Shown: piece by piece, positions 1 to 10,576 of the stretch
Position numbering within the stretch: the first letter of the stretch is position 1
Layout of the letters: the number at the start of each line of letters is the position of its first letter
Assembly: GCF_051020975.1 (NCBI RefSeq)
Contig: NW_027478169.1
Span: 1,488,001-1,552,000 of the forward strand
Source of the DNA: Osmia lignaria lignaria
Lineage: Eukaryota > Arthropoda > Insecta > Hymenoptera > Megachilidae
Direction of reading: 5' to 3'
DNA length: 64,000 bases
Made by a program: the position numbers and the translations under genes
Notes under the pieces: model-generated
Told to the model about the DNA's origin: nothing
Seen by the model: the letters and a program-made list of their open reading frames with translations, nothing else
Database searches by the model: none

Positions 1-285
1 GCACCAACATAATAGAGGTACAGAAACACCGTGGCCTCTTTCTTTGAGATAACTCTGCACTATTGCGAGCTGCAAATGCCACTTCCAGCTTAGCTGTGCA
101 GAAGAAGAACAACAAGAAGAAGAAATATCTCGAAATATGTCCGTCAGGCACCTTCCCTTGAGATAAATCTGCAAATATCTCGGAAACGAAGCGAGCTATG
201 GCAAAATGTTAAGAGACCTTTTTTGTAGAGAATTACGTTTCCTACTTTTTATGTTGTATGATATTTTTTGATCAGATGCGTAGTT

Positions 286-504
286 CTCGAGATATATCAA
301 GATATTTAAAAGTTCCGAAGCTGCACCAACATAATAGAGGTACAGGAACACCGTGGCCTCTTTCTTTGAGATAACTCTGCACTATTGCGAGCTGCAAATG
401 CCACTTCCAGCTTAGCTGTGCAGAAGAAGAACAACAAGAAGAAGAAATATCTCGAAATATGTCCGTCAGGCACCTTCCCTTGAGATAAATCTGCAAATAT
501 CTCG
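286..504. other. AAATATCTCG motif set inside one unit (two direct, one inverted)
   Basis: AAATATCTCG occurs at 445-454 and 495-504. Its reverse complement CGAGATATTT occurs with one mismatch (CAAGATATTT) at 298-307. In many left-domain units the upstream copy is perfect, for example CGAGATATTT at 8026-8035 facing AAATATCTCG at 8223-8232. The shorter core TCTCGARATAT is also found directly at 285-295 and 450-460, 165 bp apart, roughly half a unit. The set recurs in nearly every unit and could be a protein-binding site or a trace of internal duplication. No binding protein can be inferred from sequence alone. Confidence 0.6.
422..447. repeat. GAA/CAA purine-rich tract in each unit (example)
   Basis: Each unit has a short trinucleotide-like tract of GAA and CAA triplets before the first AAATATCTCG. 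It is one of the most variable parts of the unit. Variants include GAGGAACAAC, GAAGCACAAC, GAACAAGAAGAAGAATAAAT (right domain, e.g. 48390-48409), CAACAAGATGAAG, and a 3-bp-shorter form near 53221, 56760 and 62553. The changes look like slippage and substitution within triplets. The variants mark families of units and were used here to recognise higher-order repeats. Confidence 0.75.
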
Positions 505-1881
505 GAAACGAAGCGAGCTATGGCAAAATGTTAAGAGACCTTTTTTGTAGAGAATTAAGTTTCCTACTTTTTATCTTGTATGATATTTTTTGATCAGATG
601 CGTAGTTCTCGAGATATATCAAGATATTTAAAAGCTCCGAAGCTGCACCAACATAATAGAGGTACAGAAACACCGTGGCCCCTATCTTTGAGATAACTCT
701 GCACTATTGCGAGCTGCAAATGCCACTTCCAGCTTAGCTGTGCAGAAGAGGAACAACAAGAAGAAGAAATATCTCGGAATATGTCCGTCAGGCCCCTTCC
801 CTTGAGCTAAATCTGCAAATATCTCGGAAACGATGCCAGCTATGGGAAAATGTTAAGAGACCTTTTTTGTAGAGAATTAAGTTTCCTGCTTTTTATGTTC
901 TATGATATTTTTTGATCAGATGCGTAGTTCTCGAGATATATTAAGATATTTAAAAGTTCCGAAGCCGCACCAACATAATAGAGATACAGAAACACCGTGG
1001 CCCCTTTCTTTGAGATAACTCTGCACTATTGCGAGCTGGAAATGCCACTTCCACTTTAGCTGTGCAGAAGAAGAACAACAAGAAGAAGAAATATCTCGAA
1101 ATATGTCCGTCAGGCCCCTTCCCTTGAGATATATCTGCAAATATCTCGGAAACGAAGCGAGCTATGGCAAAATGTTAAGAGACCTTTTTTGTAGCGAATT
1201 ATGTTTCCTACAATTTATGTTCTATGATATTTTTTGATCAGAAGCGTAGTTTTCGAGATATATGGAGATATTTAAAAGTTCCGAAGCCGCACCAACATAA
1301 TAGAGATACAGAAACACCGTGGCCCCTTTCTTTGAGATAACTCTGCACTATTGCGAGCTGCAAATGCCACTTCGAGCTTAGCTGTGCAGAAGAAGAACAA
1401 CAAGAAGAAGAAATATCTCGAAATATGTCCGTCAGACCCCTTCCCTTGAGATAAATCTGCAAATATCTCGGAAACGAAGCAAGCTATGGCAAAATGTTAA
1501 GAGACCTTATATGTAGAGAATTAAGTTTCCTACTTTTTATGTTCTATGATATTTTTTGATCAGATGCGTATTTCTCGAGATATATCAAGATATTTAAAAG
1601 TACCGAAGCTGCACCAACATAATAGAGGTACAGAAACACCGTGGCCTCTTTCTTTGAGATAACTCTGCACTATTGCGAGCTGCAAATGCCACTTCCAGCT
1701 TAGCTGTGCAGAAGAAGAACAACAAGAAGAAGAAATATCTCGAAATATGTCCGTCAGGCACCTTCCCTTGAGATAAATCTGCAAATATCTCGGAAACGAA
1801 GCGAGCTATGGCAAAATGTTAAGAGACCTTTTTTGTAGAGAATTACGTTTCCTACTTTTTATGTTGTATGATATTTTTTGA

Positions 1882-3117
1882 TCAGATGCGTAGTTCTCGA
1901 GATATATGAAGATATTTAAAAGTTCCGAAGCTGCACCAACATAATAGAGGTACAGGAACACCGTGGCCTCTTTCTTTGAGATAACTCTGCACTATTGCGA
2001 GCTGCAAATGCCACTTCCAGCTTAGCTGTGCAGAAGAAGAACAACAAGAAGAAGAAATATCTCGAAATATGTCCGTCAGGCACCTTCCCTTGAGATAAAT
2101 CTGCAAATATCTCGGAAACGAAGCGAGCTATGGCAAAATGTTAAGAGACCTTTTTTGTAGAGAATTAAGTTTCCTACTTTTTATGTTGTATGATATTTTT
2201 TGATCAGATGCGTAGTTCTCGAGATATATCAAGATATTTAAAAGCTCCGAAGCTGCACCAACATAATAGAGGTACAGAAACACCGTGGCCCCTATCTTTG
2301 AGATAACTCTGCACTATTGCGAGCTGCAAATGCCACTTCCAGCTTAGCTGTGCAGAAGAGGAACAACAAGAAGAAGAAATATCTCGGAATATGTCCGTCA
2401 GGCCCCTTCCCTTGAGCTAAATCTGCAAATATCTCGGAAACGATGCCAGCTATGGGAAAATGTTAAGAGACCTTTTTTGTAGAGAATTAAGTTTCCTGCT
2501 TTTTATGTTCTATGATATTTTTTGATTAGATGCGTAGTTCTCGAGACATATTAAGATATTTAAAAGTTCCGAAGCCGCACCAACATAATAGAGATACAGA
2601 AACACCGTGGCCCCTTTCTTTGAGATAACTCTGCACTATTGCGAGCTGGAAATGCCACTTCCACTTTAGCTGTGCAGAAGAAGAACAACAAGAAGAAGAA
2701 ATATCTCGAAATATGTCCGTCAGGCCCCTTCCCTTGAGATATATCTGCAAATATCTCGGAAACGAAGCGAGCTATGGCAAAATGTTAAGAGACCTTTTTT
2801 GTAGCGAATTATGTTTCCTACAATTTATGTTCTATGATATTTTTTGATCAGAAGCGTAGTTTTCGAGATATATGGAGATATTTAAAAGTTCCGAAGCCGC
2901 ACCAACATAATAGAGATACAGAAACACCGTGGCCCCTTTCTTTGAGATAACTCTGCACTATTGCGAGCTGCAAATGCCACTTCGAGCTTAGCTGTGCAGA
3001 AGAAGAACAACAAGAAGAAGAAATATCTCGAAATATGTCCGTCAGACCCCTTCCCTTGAGATAAATCTGCAAATATCTCGGAAACGAAGCAAGCTATGGC
3101 AAAATGTTAAGAGACCT
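1882..3117. repeat. 5-unit higher-order repeat, copy 2, truncated
   Basis: This repeats the variant order of 272 onward, shifted by 1610 bp. Differences include TTAGATGCG at 2526 and CGAGACATATT in the third unit. It leaves the register between about 3090 and 3118: copy 1 has ACCTTATATG at 1504-1513, whereas here the text is ACCTTTTTTG and the array switches to the next block. The switch in mid-unit marks an unequal exchange breakpoint. Confidence 0.8.
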
Positions 3118-4779
3118 TTTTTGTAGAGAATTAAGTTTCCTACTTTTTATGTTGTATGATATTTTTTGATCAGATGCGTAGTTCTCGAGATATATCAAGA
3201 TATTTAAAAGTTCCGAAGCCGCACCAACATAATAGAGTTACAGAAACACCGTGGCCCCTTTCTTTGAGATAACTCTGCACTATTGCGAGCTGGAAATGCC
3301 ACTTCCAGTTTAGCTGTGCAGAAGAAGAACAACAAGAAGATGGAATATCTCGAAATATGTCCGTCAGGCCCCTTCCCTTGAGATAAATCTGCAAATATCT
3401 CGGAAACGAAGCGAGCTATGGCAAAATGCTAAGATACCTTTTTTGTAGAGAATTAAGTTTCCTACTTTTTATGTTGTATGATATTTTTTGATCAGATGCG
3501 TAGTTCTCGAGATATATCAAGATATTTAAAAGTTCCGAAGCCGCACCAACATAATAGAGATACAGAAACACCGTGGCCCCTTTCTTTGAGATAACTCTGC
3601 ACTATTGCGAGCTGGAAATGCCACTTCCAGTTTAGCTGTGCAGAAGAAGAACAACCAGAAGAAGAAATATCCCGAAATATGTCCGTCAGGACCCTTCCCT
3701 TGAGATAAATCTGCAAATATCGCGGAAACGAAGCGAGCTATGGCAAAATGTTGAGAGACCTTTTTTGTAGAGAATTAAGTTTCCTACCTTTTATCTTCTA
3801 TGATATTTTTTGATCAGATGCGGAGTTCTCGAGATATATCAAGATATTTAAAAGTTCCGAAGCTGCACCAACATAATAGAGGTACAGAAACACCGTGGCC
3901 TCTTTCTTTGAGATAACTCTGCACTATTGCGAGCTGCAAATGCCACTTCCAGCTTAGCTGTGCAGAAGAAGAACAACAAGAAGAAGAAATATCTCGAAAT
4001 ATGTCTGTCAGGCCACTTCCCTTGAGATAAATCTGCAAATATCTCGGAAACGAAGCGAGCTATGGCAAAATGTTAAGAGACCTTTTTTGTAGAGAATTAA
4101 GTTTCCTACTTTTTATGTTGTATGATATTTTTTGATCAGATGCGTAATTGTCGAGATATATCGAGATATTTAAAAGTTCCGAAGCCGCACCAACATAATA
4201 GAGATAGAGAAACACCGTGGCCCCTTTCTTTGAGATAACTCTGCACTATTGCGAGCTGCAAATGCCACTTCCAGCTTAGCTGTGCAGAAGAAGCACAACA
4301 AGAAGAAGAAATATCTCGAAATATGTCCGTCAGGCCCCTTCCCTTGAGATAAATCTGCAAATATCTCGGAAACGAAGCGAGCTATGGCAAAATGTTAAGA
4401 GACCTTTTTTGTAGAGAATTAAGTTTCCTACTTTTTATGTTGTATGATATTTTTTGATCAGATGCGTAGTTCTCGAGATATATCAGGATATTTAAAAGTT
4501 CCGAAGCCGCACCAACATAATAGAGGTACAGAAACACCGTGGCCTCTTTCTATGAGATAACTCTGCACTATTGCGAGCTGCAAATGCCACTTCCACTTTA
4601 GCTGTGCAGAAGAAGAACAACAAGAACAAGAAATATCTCGAAATATATCCGTCAGGCCCCTTCCCTTGAGATATATCTGCAAATATCTCGGAAACGAAGC
4701 GACCTATGGCAAAATGTTGAGAGACCTTTTTTGTAGAGAATTATGTTTCCTACAATTTATGTTCTATGATATTTTTTGA
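3118..4779. repeat. Partial 7-unit HOR block (units a-b-c-d-e')
   Basis: Five consecutive units match the first five of the 7-unit HOR seen at 10577. They are: a at 3170 (here GATGGAAT); b at 3492 (CAACCAG, TATCCCG, ATCGCGG); c at 3814 (GATGCGGAG, TGTCTGTCAGG); d at 4136 (GTAATTGTCG, GAAGCACAAC); and an e-like unit at 4458 (CAGGATATTT). Unit e' differs from the later e in its second half (CTTCCACTTT, GAGATATATC, ATATATCCG). The 7-unit HOR therefore has a scattered, older relative inside the same array. Confidence 0.8.
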
Positions 4780-7700
4780 TCAGAAGCGTACTTTTCGAGA
4801 TATATCGAGATATTTAAAAGTTCCGAAGCCGCACCAACATAATAGAGATACAGAAACACCGTGGCCCCTTTCTTTGAGATAACTCTGCACTATTGCGAGC
4901 TGCAAATGCCACTTCCAGCTTAGCTGTGCAGAAGAAGAACAACAAGAAGAAGAAATATCTCAAAATATGTCCGTCAGGCCCCTTCCCTTGAGATAAATCT
5001 GCAAATATCTCGGAAACGAAGCGAGCAATGGCAAAATGCTAAGATACCTTTTTTGTAGAGAATTAAGTTTCCTACTTTTTATGTTCTATGATATTTTTTG
5101 ATCAGATGCGTAGTTCTCGAGATATATCAAGATATTTAAAAGTACCGAAGCTGCACCAACATAATAGAGGTACAGAAACACAGTGGCCTCTTTCTTTGAG
5201 ATAACTCTGCACTATTGCGAGCTGCAAATGCCACTTCCAGCTTAGCTGTGCAGAAGAAGAACAACAAGAAGAAGAAATATCTCGAAATATGTCCGTCAGG
5301 CACCTTCCCTTGAGATAAATCTGCAAATATCTCGGAAACGAAGCGAGCTATGGCAAAATGTTAAGAGACCTTTTTTGTAGAGAATTAAGTTTCCTACTTT
5401 TTATGTTGTATGATATTTTTTGATCAGATGCGTAGTTCTCGAGATATATCAAGATATTTAAAAGCTCCGAAGCTGCACCAACATAATAGAGGTACAGAAA
5501 CACCGTGGCCCCTATCTTTGAGATAACTCTGCACTATTGCGAGCTGCAAATGCCACTTCCAGCTTAGCTGTGCAGAAGAAGAACAACAAGAAGAAGAAAT
5601 ATCTCGAAATATGTCCGTCAGGCACCTTCCCTTGAGATAAATCTGCAAATATCTCGGAAACGAAGCGAGCTATGGCAAAATGTTAAGAGACCTTTTTTGT
5701 AGAGAATTAAGTTTCCTACTTTTTATGTTGTATGATATTTTTTGATCAGATGCGTAGTTCTCGAGATATATCAAGATATTTAAGAGCTCCGAAGCTGCAC
5801 CAACATAATAGAGGTACAGAAACACCGTGGCCCCTATCTTTGAGATAACTCTGCACTATTGCGAGCTGCAAATGCCACTTCCAGCTTAGCTGTGCAGAAG
5901 AGGAACAACAAGAAGAAGAAATATCTCGAAATATGTCCGTCAGGCACCTTCCCTTGAGATAAATCTGCAAATATCTCGGAAACGAAGCGAGCTATGGCAA
6001 AATGTTAAGAGACCTTTTTTGTAGAGAATCAAGTTTCCTGCTTTTTATGTTCTATGATATTTTTTGATTAGATGCGTAGTTCTCGAGATATATTAAGATA
6101 TTTAAATGTTCCGAAGCCGCACCAACATAATAGAGATACAGAAACACCGTGGCCCCTTTCTTTGAGATAACTCTGCACTATTGCGAGCTGGAAATGCCAC
6201 TTCCACTTTAGCTGTGCAGAAGAAGAACAACAAGAAGAAGAAATATCTCGAAATATGTCCGTCAGGCCCCTTCCCTTGAGATATATCTGCAAATATCTCG
6301 GAAACGAAGCGAGCTATGGCAAAATGTTAAGAGACCTTTTTTGTAGCGAATTATGTTTCCTACAATTTATATTCTATGATATTTTTTGATCAGAAGCGTA
6401 GTTTTCGAGATATATGGAGATATTTAAAAGTTCCGAAGCCGCACCAACATAATAGAGATACAGAAACACCGTGGCCCCTTTCTTTGAGATAACTCTGCAC
6501 TATTGCGAGCTGCAAATGCCACTTCGAGCTTAGCTGTGCAGAAGAAGAACAACAAGAAGAAGAAGTATCTCGAAATATGTCCGTCAGACCCCTTCCCTTG
6601 AGATAAATCTGCAAATATCTCGGAAACGAAGCGAGCTATGGCAAAATGTTAAGAGACCTTATATGTAGAGAATTAAGTTTCCTACTTTTTATGTTCTATG
6701 ATATTTTTTGATCAGATGCGTATTTCTCGAGATATATCAAGATATTTAAAAGTACCGAAGCTGCACCAACATAATAGAGGTACAGAAACACCGTGGCCTC
6801 TTTCTTTGAGATAACTCTGCACTATTGCGAGCTGCAAATGCCACTTCCAGCTTAGCTGTGCAGAAGAAGAACAACAAGAAGAAGAAATATCTCGAAATAT
6901 GTCCGTCAGGCACCTTCCCTTGAGATAAATCTGCAAATATCTCGGAAACGAAGCGAGCTATGGCAAAATGTTAAGAGACCTTTTTTGTAGAGAATTACGT
7001 TTCCTACTTTTTATGTTGTATGATATTTTTTGATCAGATGCGTAGTTCTCGAGATATATCAAGATATTTAAAAGCTCCGAAGCTGCACCAACATAATAGA
7101 GGTACAGAAACACCGTGGCCCCTATCTTTGAGATAACTCTGCACTATTGCGAGCTGCAAATGCCACTTCCAGCTTAGCTGTGCAGAAGAGGAACAACAAG
7201 AAGAAGCAATATCTCGGAATATGTCCGTCAGGCCCCTTCCCTTGAGCTAAATCTGCAAATATCACGGAAACGATGCCAGCTATGGGAAAATGTTAAGAGA
7301 CCTTTTTTGTAGAGAATTAAGTTTCCTACTTTTTATGTTCTATGATATTTTTTGATTAGATGCGTAGTTCTTGAGATATATTAAGACATTTAAAAGTTCC
7401 GAAGCCGCACCAACATAATAGAGATACAGAAACACCGTGGCCCCTTTCTTTGAGATAACTCTGCACTATTGCGAGCTGCAAATGCCACTTCCAGCTTAGC
7501 TGTGCAGAAGAAGAACAACAAGAAGAAGAAATATCTCAAAATATGTCCGTCAGGCCCCTTCCCTTGAGATAAATCTGCAAATATCTCGGAAACGAAGCGA
7601 GCTATGGCAAAACGCTAAGATACCTTTTTTGTAGAGAATTAAGTTTCCTACTTTTTATGTTCTATGATATTTTTTGATCAGATGCGTAGTTCTCGAGATA

Positions 7701-10576
7701 TATCAAGATATTTAAAAGTTCCGAAGCCGCACCAACATAATCGAGATACAGAAACACCGTGGCCCCTTTCTTTGAGATAACTCTGCACTATTGCTACCTG
7801 CAAATGCCACTTCCAGCTTAGCTGTGCAGAAGAAGAACAACAAGAAGAAGAAATATCTCGAAATATGTCCGTCAGGCACCTTCCCTTGAGATAAATCTGC
7901 AAATATCTCGGAAACGAAGCGAGCTATGGCAAAATGTTAAGAGACCTTTTTTGTAGAGAATTAAGTTTCCTACTTTTTATGTTCTATGAGATTTTTCGAT
8001 CAGAAGCGTAGTTTTCGAGATATATCGAGATATTTAAAAGTTCCGAAGCTGCACCAACATAATAGAGGTACAGAAACACCGTGGCCTCTTTCTTTGAGAT
8101 AACTCTGCACTATTGGAAGCTGGAAATGCCACTTCCACTTTAGCTGTGCAGAAGAAGAACAACAAGAAGAAGAAGTATCTCGAAATATGTCCGTCAGACC
8201 CCTTCCCTGGAGATATATCTGCAAATATCTCGGAAACGATGCGAGCTATGGCAAAATGTTAACAGACCTTTTTTGTAGAATATTATGTTTCCTACAATTT
8301 ATGTTCTATGATATTTTTTGATCAGAAGCGTAGTTTTCGAGATATATCGAGATATTTAAAAGTTCCGAAGCCGCACCAACATAATAGAGATACAGAAACA
8401 CCGTGGCCCCTTTCTTTGAGATAACTCTGCACTATTGCTACCTGCAAATGCCACTTCCAGCTTAGCTGTGCAGAAGAAGAACAACAAGAAGAAGAAATAT
8501 CTCGAAATATGTCCGTCAGGCCCTTTCCCTTGAGCTATATCTGGAAATATCTCGGAAACGATGCGAGCCCTGGGAAAATGTTAAGAGACCTTTTTTGTAG
8601 AGAATTAAGTTTCCTACTATTCATGTTCTATGATGTTTTTTGATCAGATGCGTAGTTTTCGAGATATATCAAGACATTTAAAAGTTCCGAAGCCGCACCA
8701 ACATAATAGAGATACAGAAACACCGTGGCCCCTTTCTTTGAGATAACCCTGCACTATTGCGAGCTGCAAATGCCACTTCCAGCTCAGCTGTGCAGAAGAA
8801 GAACAACAAGAAGAAGGAATATCTCGAAATATGTCCGTCAGGCCCCTTCCCTTGAGATAAATCTGCAAATATCTCGGAAACGAAGCAAGCTATGGCAAAA
8901 TGCTAAGATACCTTTTTTGTAGAGAATTAAGTTTCCTACTTTTTATGTTGTATGATATTTTTTGATCAGATGCGTAGTTCTCGAGATATATCAAGATATT
9001 TAAAAGTTCCGAAGCCGCACCAACATAATAGAGATACAGAAACACCGTGGCCCCTTTCTTTGAGATAACTCTGCACTATTGCGAGCTGCAAATGCCACTT
9101 CGAGCTTAGCTGTGCAGAAGAAGAACAACAAGAAGAAGAAATATCTCGAAATATGTCCGTCAGGCCCCTTTCCCTTGAGATAAATCGGCAAATATCTCGG
9201 AAACGAAGCGAGCTATGGCAAAATGTTAAGAGACCTTGTATGTAGAGAATTAAGTTTCCTACTTTTTATGTTCTATGATATTTTTTGATCAGATGCGTAG
9301 TTCTCGAGATATATCAAGATATTTAAAAGTACCGAAGCTGCACCAACATAATAGAGGTACAGAAACACCGTGGCCTCTTTCTTTGAGATAACTCTGCACT
9401 ATTGCGAGCTGCAAATGCCACTTCCAGCTTAGCTGTGCAGAAGAAGAACAACAAGAAGAAGAAATATCTCGAAATATGTCCGTCAGGCACCTTCCCTTGA
9501 GATAAATCTGCAAATATCTCGGAAACGAAGCGAGCTATGGCAAAATGTTAAGAGACCTTTTTTGTAGAGAATTAAGTTTCCTACTTTTTATGTTGTATGA
9601 TATTTTTTGATCAGATGCGTAGTTCTCGAGATATATCAAGATATTTAAAAGCTCCGAAGCTGCACCAACATAATAGAGGTACAGAAACACCGTGGCCCCT
9701 ATCTTTGAGATAACTCTGCACTATTGCGAGCTGCAAATGCCACTTCCAGCTTAGCTGTGCAGAAGAAGAACAACAAGAAGAAGAAATATCTCGAAATATG
9801 TCCGTCAGGCACCTTCCCTTGAGATAAATCTGCAAATATCTCGGAAACGAAGCGAGCTATGGCAAAATGTTAAGAGACCTTTTTTGTAGAGAATTAAGTT
9901 TCCTACTTTTTATGTTGTATGATATTTTTTGATCAGATGCGTAGTTCTCGAGATATATCAAGATATTTAAAAGCTCCGAAGCTGCACCAACATAATAGAG
10001 GTACAGAAACACCGTGGCCCCTATCTTTGAGATAACTCTGCACTATTGCGAGCTGCAAATGCCACTTCCAGCTTAGCTGTGCAGAAGAAGAACAACAAGA
10101 AGAAGAAATATCTCGAAATATGTCCGTCAGACCCCTTCCCTTGAGATAAATCTGCAAATATCTCGGAAACGAAGCGAGCTATGGCAAAATGTTAAGAGAC
10201 CTTGTATGTAGAGAATTAAGTTTCCTACTTTTTATGTTCTATGATATTTTTTGATCAGATGCGTAGTTCTCGAGATATATCAAGATATTTAAAAGTACCG
10301 AAGCTGCACCAACATAATAGAGGTACAGAAACACCGTGGCCTCTTTCTTTGAGATAACTCTGCACTATTGCGAGCTGCAAATGCCACTTCCAGCTTAGCT
10401 GTGCAGAAGAGGAACAACAAGAAGAAGAAATATCTCGGAATATGCCCGTCAGGCCCCTTCCCTTGAGCTAAATCTGCAAATATCTCGGAAACGATGCCAG
10501 CTATGGGAAAATGTTAAGAGACCTTTTTTGTAGAGAATTAAGTTTCCTACTTTTTATGTTCTATGATATTTTTTGA
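4780..10576. repeat. Mixed monomeric segment (18 units), left copy
   Basis: Eighteen units show no clean higher-order period. Notable ones: 4780 has TCTCAAAATATG and GAGCAATGG. 5424 and 5746 are near-identical neighbours. 5102-5745 recurs at 9289-9932. 7356 has CTTGAGATATATT. 7678 and 8322 have ATTGCTACCTGC. 8000 has the odd anchor GAGATTTTTCGATCAG. 8322 ends in GAGCCCTGGG. 8966 is 323 bp long through an extra T at 9169-9171. No gene or insertion is present. Confidence 0.85.

Larger units (their letters stand above)
272..593. repeat. Representative 322-bp satellite unit
   Basis: This unit has 125 G+C in 322 bases (38.8%). Reading left to right it contains: BclI-type TGATCA at 269-274, overlapping the unit start; XhoI-type CTCGAG at 286-291; CAAGATATTT at 298-307; a variable block from about 316 to 380 that distinguishes haplotypes; a GAA/CAA purine tract at about 422-447; AAATATCTCG at 445-454 and again at 495-504; a CpG-containing stretch just after the second copy; and an A/T-rich end with T-runs and a degraded hairpin. 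The choice of unit start is arbitrary because the array is continuous. 322 bp is close to twice the DNA on one nucleosome, which is suggestive only. Confidence 0.95.
272..1881. repeat. 5-unit higher-order repeat (1610 bp), copy 1
   Basis: Five distinguishable units occur in order. Unit 272 has CTCTTT and ACAGGAACACC. Unit 594 has GAGCTAAATC and GATGCCAGC. Unit 916 has a TTAAGATATTT start and the CTTCCACTTT variant. Unit 1238 has AAGCGTAG, GGAGATATTT and CTTCGAGC. Unit 1560 has GTATTTCTCG. The same order resumes at 1882. The block also lies at 21203-22812 in the duplicated segment. Units 916-1560 reappear at 6068-6933 in almost the same form, offset 5152 bp (16 units), so this HOR was once more widespread. 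Confidence 0.85.

Noticed and set aside
269..274. Palindromic TGATCA and CTCGAG sites as functional sites
   Set aside because: These six-base palindromes recur because the unit recurs. They are useful as landmarks and restriction sites but nothing shows a biological function.
272..496. A 74-residue minus-strand protein family repeated about 150 times
   Set aside because: It begins with TTG, has no ATG in the right place, is closed by one-base changes in many units, and its variation follows the satellite haplotypes. In a eukaryotic satellite this is an incidental open frame, so it is not listed as CDS.
503..520. CENP-B box like site on the minus strand (CTTCGTTTCCGAGAT)
   Set aside because: It matches only the first seven positions of the CENP-B box and lacks the essential A and CGGG positions, so it does not qualify.
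545..575. Rho-independent terminator (hairpin near a T-run)
   Set aside because: The stem is imperfect in most units, the T-run precedes the hairpin on this strand, and the array is eukaryotic in character with no gene to terminate.
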